Below the pieces are notes generated by a model, which was not told the DNA's origin, did not search any database, and worked only from the letters and a program-made list of their open reading frames with translations. From an uncultured Collinsella sp. (GTDB lineage: Bacteria; Actinomycetota; Coriobacteriia; Coriobacteriales; Coriobacteriaceae): a stretch of 8,518 nucleotides of DNA. A program made the translations under genes and the position numbers. The stretch's first letter is position 1, and each line of letters begins with the position of its first letter. Below are positions 1 through 5,802 of this stretch, piece by piece. Where the stretch lies: positions 1 through 8,518 of the forward strand of contig CABQHR010000071.1 of the NCBI GenBank assembly GCA_902463875.1, in the 5' to 3' direction.

Positions 1-693
1 GCCCGCTAGCGTGAGCATGCCGTCTGACGCGAGCGCCCCGCCGAGCGCCATGTCCGCCGCGAGTGGCTCGCCGCTCGGCAGCACGGGGATGAAGCTCGTG
101 GGGATGACCATGCTCGCCGACGGCGGAAAGAGCTGCGGCAGCGGCATCAGCGACCAGGCGAACCCACCCACGAGCTGCGCGGCGAGCGGGCAGAAGATGC
201 CCGCGAGCATGCCGAGCCGCGCCGTGAGGAAGAGCCCTGCGGGGATCATCCACGCCGCAGTCACCGTGTTGACGAGCGCGCAGAGGAGCATCGTGAGCGT
301 GCCCGCGGCCGTGAGGCCCTGCGAGGAGAACGCCGATCCCGCGAGGTAGATGCCGAAGACCACGAGGTTCGAGAGCGTGCAGAGCGCGAGGCACCAGAGC
401 GCCTTGGCCCACCAGGCGCGCCCGAGCGGGAAGCCCAGACCCAGAAGCCCCCGCATCCGCGTGCGAGCGTCCGCACGCGCGACGCACGCCACCACGAGCG
501 AGAGACACACGGGCAGGAAGAGCGCGTACCAGTAGTTCCACGCGCTGAAGATCTGCACGCCCCGGTAGGGCATCGCGCCGAGCAGCGGCATCGGCAGCGC
601 CATGAGCACGGCCAGGCGAACCGGTGCCGCGTGGCGCGACTTCAGGGCCTCGGCGCGCAGGGCCGCGAGCAGGCCGCCTTTCTCGCCCGTCAT
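1..693 (-). CDS. Lantibiotic-immunity ABC transporter permease, LanE/MutE/EpiE type (3' end outside window)
   Basis: Membrane subunit of an ABC-2 type exporter; in characterised LanFEG systems such complexes move lantibiotics off the membrane and protect the cell. Reading from the ATG at 693 leftward, the frame stays open for 231 codons to the window edge, so the C-terminus is missing. Family members are about 250 residues, so little is lost. The protein is hydrophobic, with several membrane segments at roughly residues 27-42, 54-72, 97-118, 130-152 and 158-185. Near the end is TSFIPVLPSGEPL (about 202-214), resembling the I-L-P-N-G segment I recall from MutE/EpiE proteins. Its ATG overlaps the TGA of the ATPase gene (ATGA), indicating translational coupling. 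A partner permease (LanG) would be expected beyond the left edge. Family assignment rests mainly on the neighbouring ATPase. Confidence 0.82.
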   Translation of the reverse strand, partial: MTGEKGGLLAALRAEALKSRHAAPVRLAVLMALPMPLLGAMPYRGVQIFSAWNYWYALFLPVCLSLVVACVARADARTRMRGLLGLGFPLGRAWWAKALWCLALCTLSNLVVFGIYLAGSAFSSQGLTAAGTLTMLLCALVNTVTAAWMIPAGLFLTARLGMLAGIFCPLAAQLVGGFAWSLMPLPQLFPPSASMVIPTSFIPVLPSGEPLAADMALGGALASDGMLTLAG

Positions 694-1418
694 GCCGCCA
701 CCTCCCCGCGCGCTCGTCGCCCCTCCCGGCAGAAGCTCATGAAGAGTTCCTCGAGGTCCTGCCCGGGCCGAAGCGCATCCTCGTAGGCGAGGCGCCCCCC
801 GCAGATGATGCCGATGGTGTCCGCCATCTGCTGCACCTCGGAGAGGATGTGGCTCGAGACGATCACCGTCGTACCCGCCGCCGCGAAGCCGCGGATCTGG
901 TCGCGCAGCTCCTCGATGCCGATGGGGTCGAGGCCGTTGGTGGGCTCGTCGAGCACGAGCAGGCGTGGCCGGGCGATCAGCGCCAGCGCGAGCCCCAGGC
1001 GCTGCCGCATGCCCATCGAGAAGCGCCCGGCGCGCTTCTTCCCGGTGTCCGCGAGGTCCACGGCGGCGAGCACCTCATCTATGCGGCTCTCGGAAAGGCC
1101 CAGCAGCGTAGTGCGCACGCGCAGGTTCTCGCGCGCGGTGAGGTTGGGGTAGAGCGGCGCCTCCTCGATGAGGCTGCCGATTGCGTAGAGGTCCTCGCGG
1201 CGCCAGGCGTGCCCGGCAAAGAGGATCTCCCCGGCCGTCGGCCGCAGCATCCCGCAGATCATCTTGAGCGTTGTCGACTTGCCGGCGCCGTTGGGACCGA
1301 GCAGCCCGTACACCTCGCCCTCGCGGATATGAAGGCTCACGTCGGCCACGGCGTCCTGCGCCTGGTCGCCGCGGCCGAAGCGCTTGGTGAGCCCGCGCGT
1401 CTCGAGCATGTAACCCAT
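690..1418 (-). CDS. Lantibiotic-immunity ABC transporter ATP-binding protein, LanF/MutF type
   Basis: A 242-residue ATPase expected to power the adjacent permease at the inner face of the membrane. Visible motifs are Walker A GPNGAGKST (41-49), signature FSMGMRQRLG (133-142), Walker B LLVLDEPT (153-160) and H-loop His190. Where most ABC ATPases carry the Q-loop glutamine, this one reads IGSLIEEAPLY (80-90), with Glu85 in the Q position. This E-loop is a known hallmark of LanF immunity ATPases. The segments NLTARENLRVRTTLLGL and GLDPIGIEELR also match that family closely. The ATG at 1418 follows an AGAAAGGA ribosome-binding site at a good distance. The stop overlaps the permease start. No lantibiotic precursor or modification gene is visible, so this may be an orphan resistance module. 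G+C is far higher than in the genes to the right. Confidence 0.9.
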   Translation of the reverse strand: MGYMLETRGLTKRFGRGDQAQDAVADVSLHIREGEVYGLLGPNGAGKSTTLKMICGMLRPTAGEILFAGHAWRREDLYAIGSLIEEAPLYPNLTARENLRVRTTLLGLSESRIDEVLAAVDLADTGKKRAGRFSMGMRQRLGLALALIARPRLLVLDEPTNGLDPIGIEELRDQIRGFAAAGTTVIVSSHILSEVQQMADTIGIICGGRLAYEDALRPGQDLEELFMSFCREGRRARGEVAA

Positions 1419-1772
1419 GGGTTTATCCTTTCTCTTCCGGGCGCGCGGGCCGATTCACCGTGCCCCCGCGTCTTACCTTTCGGGTTCACCATCCATGGTG
1501 GGGCGCGTTTCTAACGAAGCCGTAACGGCCGTTGGGTTCTTTTAGCGCCAACCCTTCTCGACCCGCACATCATGATTAATTTGCTTAAGGCAACAACTTT
1601 CCCGATCGATGTAATCACCGAATCAAAACGTGTCCATCAGCCATCAAAGATGCCGAAAAATGTCATATTTAGAGGCTGATGTACACAAATGCAGAATCCC
1701 GCACAACCCAGTAGCATCCTCCATATGTCTGGACTCTCTATGCTTACGCTGGATAGACATCGCCGGAACGGG
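1419..1772. other. Divergent intergenic region with several dyads
   Basis: About 350 bases between the divergent ABC operon and the pgsA promoter hold no convincing gene. The part next to the ABC genes is G+C-rich; from about 1560 it becomes A+T-rich. Short palindromes seen are CACCAT-CC-ATGGTG (1487-1500), AACGGCCGTT (1524-1533) and ATCATGAT (1571-1578). A longer dyad lies at 1630-1686 and is listed separately. I found no good promoter for the ABC operon on the minus strand. Several small ORFs here lack ribosome-binding sites and recognisable products. Confidence 0.5.
1630..1686. repeat. Long-armed inverted repeat, 12 of 13 pairs
   Basis: Left arm 1630-1642 (GTGTcCATCAGCC) pairs with right arm 1674-1686 (GGCTGATGtACAC), with one C/T mismatch and a 31-nt A+T-rich spacer. 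It lies upstream of the pgsA promoter and, on the other strand, upstream of the ABC operon. No T-tract follows, so it is not a standard terminator. It could be a paired operator or a structured leader; function unknown. Confidence 0.5.
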
Positions 1773-1778
1773 TATAGT
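1750..1778 (+). promoter_or_regulatory. Candidate promoter for the pgsA block
   Basis: TATAGT (1773-1778) is a good -10 box. TGGATA (1750-1755) lies 17 bases upstream and matches the -35 consensus at four of six positions. Transcription would begin near 1785, about 30 bases before the GTG start at 1815. The promoter lies inside the longest possible reading frame, which argues for the shorter protein. Confidence 0.5.
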
Positions 1779-1814
1779 ATCGAAAGTTTTGTCGTTAACC
1801 AGCGGGGGAGTCCT

Positions 1815-2519
1815 GTGGGCATCAAAAAGAAGATCAAAAAGGAGCTTATCGGCACTTCCGATTACCCGTCGAATAAGATCTTTACGATCTCCAATTTCAT
1901 CACCTTTACGCGCCTGATCCTCACCCTGGTATTTCTGTACCTGTTTGTGACGGATAACAACCGCGTCATCGCCATCGTTATCTACGCCGTTGCCGCCTCT
2001 ACCGACTGGATGGACGGTCAGATCGCCCGCATGACCAAGACGGTCTCGTGGCTCGGCAAGGTCATGGATCCCATCTGCGACCGTGCGCTGCTGTTCACCG
2101 GCGTACTTGGGCTGGTGGTCCGCGGAGAGCTGCCCATCTGGGTCTGCGTGCTCATTATTGGCCGCGACATCTATCTGGGCATCGGCACGCTTATCGTGCG
2201 TCATTATCACCGTCGCCCCATCGATGTCGTCTTTCCCGGAAAGATTGCCACTGCACTGCTCATGACCGGCTTCTCGCTCATGCTGCTCGGGTTCCCCGTT
2301 ATTGACGGCCTGCATCTTTTACCTTCAACCCTTACGGCCTTCCCGGGCCTCAACGGAAGCTCGGTGCCCCTCGGCATCTTCTTTGTGTACGGCGGCGTGA
2401 TCTTCTCCATGCTCACGGCTGTCATCTATTCCATTAAGGGCGGAGTGGCCATTAAACAGGCTCTCGCGCATCCCGAGGACGAGGACATCGACTTTCTGAA
2501 CCCTGAAATCGAAGACTGA
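1815..2519 (+). CDS. CDP-alcohol phosphatidyltransferase, probably phosphatidylglycerophosphate synthase (PgsA-like)
   Basis: Integral membrane enzyme that joins a CDP-diacylglycerol phosphatidyl group to an alcohol, most likely glycerol 3-phosphate, in anionic phospholipid synthesis. From the GTG at 1815 it is 234 residues, a normal length. The complete family motif is present (residues 64-89): D64, D67-G68, A71-R72, G81, D85 and D89, with exact 8- and 3-residue spacings. These aspartates bind the metal ions and the CDP moiety in the family. Membrane segments lie at about 29-45, 49-62, 93-120, 140-160 and 185-205. The start was chosen because GTG follows GGGGGAG closely and a promoter lies between it and the upstream ATG at 1689. 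The N-terminus is lysine-rich (GIKKKIKKE). The acceptor alcohol cannot be read from sequence; phosphatidylinositol-phosphate or cardiolipin synthase remain possible. The FHA gene begins 66 bases downstream. Confidence 0.85.
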   Translation: MGIKKKIKKELIGTSDYPSNKIFTISNFITFTRLILTLVFLYLFVTDNNRVIAIVIYAVAASTDWMDGQIARMTKTVSWLGKVMDPICDRALLFTGVLGLVVRGELPIWVCVLIIGRDIYLGIGTLIVRHYHRRPIDVVFPGKIATALLMTGFSLMLLGFPVIDGLHLLPSTLTAFPGLNGSSVPLGIFFVYGGVIFSMLTAVIYSIKGGVAIKQALAHPEDEDIDFLNPEIED

Positions 2520-2529
2520 TTCGTTGGGG

Positions 2530-2535
2530 TATGAT
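2530..2535 (+). promoter_or_regulatory. Possible -10 box upstream of the FHA gene
   Basis: TATGAT lies about 50 bases before the FHA start, in the gap after the pgsA stop. No convincing -35 box is visible at 16-18 bases. It may give the FHA-MerR pair an internal promoter, but readthrough from pgsA is equally possible. Confidence 0.3.
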
Positions 2536-2585
2536 TACGTACGGTTCATTATTTGCGGCACGTCCGCGATAAGTTAGGGGTTGTC

Positions 2586-3020
2586 ATGGACAACATGGTT
2601 AACAATATGCCTCAGAATGATAAGGCTGCTGACGCTACCTGCGTATTCCGCGTGCCTTCAAGCGACGTCACCGTTCCCGACCTCATGGCCAACGTGCGCA
2701 TCACCGCCCCCGTTCTGTCCATCGTCAAGGGTCCGCAGACTGGTGCCGCCTTTGAGCTCGAGGACGACGTGACCACCATCGGCCGCGATCCTGCGAACGG
2801 CATCTTCCTCAATGACATGACCGTTTCGCGTAGCCACGCGCGCATTATTCGCGAGGGCCTCGGCGCTCGCATTGAGGACCTGGGCTCGCTCAATGGCACC
2901 TGGGTCGACGGCGCCATTGTCAACGCGGCCCCGCTGCACGATGGTTCTTCCGTCCAGATCGGTACGTTTACGCTCATCTACCACGAGAGCACGCCGGAGC
3001 GCATCGAAACCGGTGAGTAG
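2586..3020 (+). CDS. FHA-domain signalling protein, GarA/OdhI-like
   Basis: Small cytoplasmic protein of 144 residues with one forkhead-associated domain (about 42-132), which binds phosphothreonine. Key residues are G66-R67, S81-R82-S83-H84 and N103-G104-T105. The N-terminal tail contains DATCVFR (16-22), resembling the phospho-switch ETTSVFR of mycobacterial GarA and corynebacterial OdhI. In those proteins, Ser/Thr kinases phosphorylate the threonines and the FHA domain then binds its own tail, releasing enzymes such as 2-oxoglutarate dehydrogenase or glutamate dehydrogenase. Here the second threonine is kept (Thr18), the first is Ala17, and Cys replaces the following Ser. The ATG at 2586 follows TTAGGGG; a TTG start at 2553 would add 11 residues but has no better site. 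The MerR gene starts 3 bases after the stop. The target enzymes in this organism are inferred, not seen. Confidence 0.88.
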   Translation: MDNMVNNMPQNDKAADATCVFRVPSSDVTVPDLMANVRITAPVLSIVKGPQTGAAFELEDDVTTIGRDPANGIFLNDMTVSRSHARIIREGLGARIEDLGSLNGTWVDGAIVNAAPLHDGSSVQIGTFTLIYHESTPERIETGE

Positions 3021-3023
3021 GGC

Positions 3024-3902
3024 ATGGCCGAACGCAACTATCTGAGTATCGGCCAAGTCGTCAACCTTCTTCGAGGCGCATACCCCGATCTTTCGAACTC
3101 AAAAATTAGATTTCTAGAAGATGAGGGGCTCATTACCCCTCATCGTACGCCTAAGGGATACCGTCAGTACTCTAAGGAGGACGTTGATCGCCTGGAGGTC
3201 ATCCTGCACTTGCAGAAGACCCGCTACATGCCGCTCAACGTGATTAAGCAGCGCTTGGAAAACGCCACGGACCTGTCAACGCTCGCCTACGAGGTGGGCT
3301 TGCTGTCCGATGTTCCGCTTAAGACGGAGCCCAAGGAGACCAAACAAAAGCTGCATCCCATCGAGACCATTCCCGATATGCTGGGCGTCGAGATCTCGTT
3401 TATCCGCTCGCTCGCCGAGAACGACCTCATTCGCATCATCAAGAGTCCGCAGAACCGTGAGCTCGTCGATGGTCGCGATTTTCCGATCATCCGCTACTGC
3501 TCCGAGCTGTCACGCTTCCATATCGAGCCGCGCAACCTGCGTCAGTACGTGTCTTCCGCCAACCGCGAATCCTCGATGTTTGAGCAAGTGCTCGTAAGCA
3601 TGCTCGGCATGGACACCTCCGATGACGAGCGCGACGCCAAGCTCGAGCGTGCGTTTAAGAAGCTTCACGACCTGACCGAGGGTGTGCACACTGCGCTGCT
3701 CAAGAACCGCGTTTTTGAGTCGCTCAACGCCGTGGTCGAGGACGCCGACATCGATGCACTCGATGAGGAAATCACTCGCTCCGAGTCCACCAAAGCAAAA
3801 AACGAAGAGATAGCCACGCCGGCTTCGCACGAGGATTCTCTCGTAAAGCCGCTCAAGGTCGTCGCCCCTTCGCACTCCAGCACCGCCACGGCGGGCAAAT
3901 AA
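3024..3902 (+). CDS. ftsR: MerR-family transcriptional regulator, FtsR/Rv1828-like
   Basis: A 292-residue DNA-binding protein. The N-terminal winged helix (about 6-75) contains LSIGQVVNLL, SKIRFLEDEGLI and GYRQYSKEDVDRL, close to what I recall of mycobacterial Rv1828 and corynebacterial FtsR. FtsR activates ftsZ in Corynebacterium glutamicum. A second helical region (about 110-180) should carry the dimerisation or ligand part. The C-terminal tail after about 245 is acidic then low in complexity, making this protein somewhat longer than Rv1828 (about 247). The ATG follows the FHA stop by 3 bases, with its ribosome-binding site (GAGTAGGG) overlapping that stop, so the two are probably co-translated. 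The same FHA-MerR adjacency occurs as odhI-ftsR and garA-Rv1828. The symbol is given by homology and position; its targets here are unknown. Confidence 0.82.
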   Translation: MAERNYLSIGQVVNLLRGAYPDLSNSKIRFLEDEGLITPHRTPKGYRQYSKEDVDRLEVILHLQKTRYMPLNVIKQRLENATDLSTLAYEVGLLSDVPLKTEPKETKQKLHPIETIPDMLGVEISFIRSLAENDLIRIIKSPQNRELVDGRDFPIIRYCSELSRFHIEPRNLRQYVSSANRESSMFEQVLVSMLGMDTSDDERDAKLERAFKKLHDLTEGVHTALLKNRVFESLNAVVEDADIDALDEEITRSESTKAKNEEIATPASHEDSLVKPLKVVAPSHSSTATAGK

Positions 3903-3906
3903 CCGC

Positions 3907-3922
3907 TGCCGAAATTTCGGCA
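3907..3922. promoter_or_regulatory. Perfect 16-bp palindrome before apt, possible operator
   Basis: TGCCGAAATTTCGGCA reads identically on both strands. It sits between the ftsR stop (3902) and the apt ribosome-binding site (3931-3935). No T-run follows, so it is not a terminator. Its unspaced symmetry suits a dimeric DNA-binding protein; the adjacent MerR protein is an obvious but unproven candidate. The half-site TGCCGAAA also occurs once at 1651-1658. Confidence 0.5.
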
Positions 3923-3942
3923 ACCCATTGAAAGGCCATGTA

Positions 3943-4473
3943 ATGTACGACTTCGAATCTCAAATCGTCGACATCCCCGACTATCCCGAGCCCGGAGTCA
4001 TCTTTAAAGACATCACGCCGCTCTTTGGCAATCCCGAGGCGCTCAAAGCCATGACCGATGCCCTCGCCGAGCACTTTGCCGGCATGGGAATCACCAAGGT
4101 CGTGGGCCCAGAGGCTCGAGGCTTTATGGTTGGCGTACCGGTGGCTGTAGCCCTTGGCGCCGGCTTTGTTCCCGCACGTAAACCGGGCAAGCTGCCGCGC
4201 GAGACCGTGAGCCAAAGCTATGAGCTCGAATACGGAACGGATTCCATTGAGATCCATGCCGACGCTATCAGCTCTAAAGATACCGTGTTGATTCTGGATG
4301 ACTTGGTCGCGACGGGCGGAACCGTCGAGGCAACAGGTAAACTGGTGCGAGATATGGGCGCAAAGCTTGTCGGTTACGGTTGTATCCTTGAGCTTGCGTT
4401 TCTCAACCCGCGCGAGAAGCTCACGCCGACTGACGACGATGTTGAGCTCTTTAGCCTGGTGACGGTGGACTAG
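3943..4473 (+). CDS. apt: Adenine phosphoribosyltransferase
   Basis: Cytoplasmic purine-salvage enzyme that makes AMP and pyrophosphate from adenine and PRPP. The protein is 176 residues from the ATG at 3943, close to the usual 170-185. The PRPP-binding loop VLILDDLVATGGTVEA (115-130) is intact. The N-terminal IPDYPEPGVIFKDITPLF (11-28), the ARGFMVG segment (58-64) and RKPGKLP (79-85) are characteristic of Apt. The start follows AAAGG with a 7-base spacer; a TTG at 3928 in frame overlaps that site and is unlikely. It lies 40 bases after ftsR and 32 bases before the NlpC/P60 gene, probably in one transcript. Confidence 0.95.
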   Translation: MYDFESQIVDIPDYPEPGVIFKDITPLFGNPEALKAMTDALAEHFAGMGITKVVGPEARGFMVGVPVAVALGAGFVPARKPGKLPRETVSQSYELEYGTDSIEIHADAISSKDTVLILDDLVATGGTVEATGKLVRDMGAKLVGYGCILELAFLNPREKLTPTDDDVELFSLVTVD

Positions 4474-4505
4474 CCGTTACCCTTAGTTACTGGAAAGGAA
4501 GCTAC

Positions 4506-5624
4506 ATGCGCACAGCAAACACGCACAAAAACATGGCACGCTGCGCTGCTACGGCAACCCTCGCTTGTGTTTTGGGCTTGGGCCTCGCGGCTCCTGCCTA
4601 CGCCGATACCGCATCCGACCTTGCCGCTGCTCGTACGAAGCTCGAGCAGATCGGTACCCAAACTCAGCAGATTTACGATGAGCTCGCCACGCAGACGCAA
4701 GCGCTCGATCAGACTGCCGGCGAGATCACGCAAAAGCAGCAGGAGATCGCCGATGGTCAGGCCAAGCTCTCGACCTATGTTGCCGGCGAGTACAAAACCG
4801 GCGGTCTGAGCCTGCTTCAGGTTCTGACGGGTGTCGATGATCTGAGCGATATACTCAACCGTCTGTTCTACTACGGCAAAGTTTCCGATAAGCAGGCTCA
4901 GACCATTCAAGAGGTAAAGGAGCTTAAGCAGCAGCTCACCGATAAGCAGGCCGAGCAGGAGAAGAACGTCGCCACCACGCAAAAGAAGGTCGACGAGCTT
5001 AACGCCCAGCAGGCTGAAGCCCAGAACGTCGTAAATTCCCTGGATTCGCAGCTGCAGGCCGAGCTTGCCGCCGAGGCCGAGGCCAATGCCGCGCTGCAGG
5101 CCGGCATCAACGCTAGCACTGCCGAGAAGGCCACGGTGAACACCGAGACCGCTGGCACGACCGAGAACACCAACAATGGTGGCGGTACGACCAACAACGG
5201 CGGCAACACGCCTGCACCCGCTCCAGCTCCTGCCCCTACGCCGCAGCCTTCGACGCCCCCTCCGGCTCCGACCCCTTCTGCGCCGAGCCAATCGGTTGAC
5301 GGCGGCTCCGTTGTTTCGCGTGCCTATAGCAAGCTTGGTTGTGCTTACTCCTGGGGCGGTATTGGACCGAACAGCTTTGACTGCTCCGGCTTTGTGAGCT
5401 ACTGCCTCACGGGTCGTTACTGCCGCCTGGGCACCACTGGTGACTTTATGGGCTGGGCTCGTGTGTCCGATCCACAGCCCGGCGACGTCGTAGTTAACTC
5501 TTATCACACCGGCATCTACATCGGTAACGGCCAGATGATCCATGCTTCCGACTACAGCACGGGCGTAATCATCAGCTCCGTCGCAGCCGGTATGAACAAC
5601 AACTACATCTTCGTACGCTACTAA
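4506..5624 (+). CDS. Secreted NlpC/P60 peptidoglycan endopeptidase with coiled-coil N-terminus
   Basis: Exported wall hydrolase of 372 residues, expected to cut stem peptides of peptidoglycan. A Sec signal peptide covers about 1-33, with probable cleavage after AYA and before DTASD. Residues 35-105 and 125-205 are heptad-rich and form coiled coils of the kind found in CwlO, PcsB and RipC proteins. In those proteins the coiled coil restrains the enzyme and often contacts FtsEX. A linker follows at 206-262, first Asn/Gly/Thr-rich, then Pro/Ala-rich. The C-terminal NlpC/P60 domain (about 265-372) has the catalytic Cys293 in FDCSGF, His334 in YHTGIYIG and His346 in MIHAS. The ATG at 4506 follows GGAAAGGA. 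The gene ends just before a strong terminator. Partnership with FtsEX is inferred only from architecture. A link to the FtsR-like regulator upstream would fit a cell-division role. Confidence 0.92.
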   Translation: MRTANTHKNMARCAATATLACVLGLGLAAPAYADTASDLAAARTKLEQIGTQTQQIYDELATQTQALDQTAGEITQKQQEIADGQAKLSTYVAGEYKTGGLSLLQVLTGVDDLSDILNRLFYYGKVSDKQAQTIQEVKELKQQLTDKQAEQEKNVATTQKKVDELNAQQAEAQNVVNSLDSQLQAELAAEAEANAALQAGINASTAEKATVNTETAGTTENTNNGGGTTNNGGNTPAPAPAPAPTPQPSTPPPAPTPSAPSQSVDGGSVVSRAYSKLGCAYSWGGIGPNSFDCSGFVSYCLTGRYCRLGTTGDFMGWARVSDPQPGDVVVNSYHTGIYIGNGQMIHASDYSTGVIISSVAAGMNNNYIFVRY

Positions 5625-5648
5625 TATTATTACTACAGCGAACGAACG

Positions 5649-5687
5649 TGGGCCTCGCGATCTTGAGTCACGAGGCCCATTCTTTTT
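5649..5687 (+). terminator. Rho-independent terminator of the central block
   Basis: TGGGCCTCG (5649-5657) pairs perfectly with CGAGGCCCA (5671-5679) around a 13-nt loop, followed by TTCTTTTT. It begins 25 bases after the NlpC/P60 stop and separates that block from degV. Confidence 0.9.
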
Positions 5688-5715
5688 GCCCCTACAGTTT
5701 GCCTTAAGATTAGGA

Positions 5716-5744
5716 GGCTATCTAGTATTCAAAACTAGATAGCC
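5716..5744. promoter_or_regulatory. Perfect dyad operator upstream of degV (copy A)
   Basis: GGCTATCTAGT (5716-5726) and ACTAGATAGCC (5734-5744) are exact inverted repeats around the 7-nt spacer ATTCAAA. No T-run follows. The element ends just upstream of the expected -35 position of the degV promoter. It matches a second element at 7389-7417 (minus strand) at 25 of 29 positions, including 6 of 7 spacer bases. This marks it as a specific binding site rather than a chance hairpin. Confidence 0.75.
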
Positions 5745-5773
5745 GTCCAATCGATCTAAAAGATGGCTATAAT
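5745..5773 (+). promoter_or_regulatory. degV promoter with consensus -10 and poor -35
   Basis: TATAAT (5768-5773) is a perfect -10 box 29 bases before the degV ATG. At 17 bases upstream there is only GTCCAA, a poor -35. A weak -35 directly beside a dyad suggests dependence on an activator. The half-site GGCTAT (5765-5770) recurs across the -10 box. Confidence 0.7.
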
Positions 5774-5802
5774 TGTTGAGGAACAAATAGAAAGGACCCT
5801 CA

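Noticed and set aside
624..1514. 296-residue plus-strand frame opposite the ABC ATPase
   Set aside because: Its composition follows from the G+C-rich opposite strand. The minus frame has all ABC motifs, so this is antisense shadow.
1689..1814. 42-residue N-terminal extension of the phosphatidyltransferase from the ATG at 1689
   Set aside because: A good promoter (-10 at 1773-1778) and the GGGGGAG site before GTG 1815 lie inside it, and the extension shows no family similarity.
5206..5286. Pro/Ala/Thr-coding tract in the NlpC/P60 gene considered as a DNA tandem repeat
   Set aside because: The DNA units are irregular. The repetition is at protein level, a normal flexible linker between coiled coil and catalytic domain.
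4470..5543. 357-residue open frame on the minus strand opposite the NlpC/P60 gene
   Set aside because: It is Leu/Arg/Gly-rich with no recognisable domain. The plus frame has a signal peptide, coiled coils and an intact catalytic domain, so the minus frame is a shadow of it.
5716..5744. Dyad before degV read as a second terminator after the NlpC/P60 gene
   Set aside because: No T-run follows, a good terminator already lies at 5649-5687, and spacer bases are conserved with the copy at 7389-7417.
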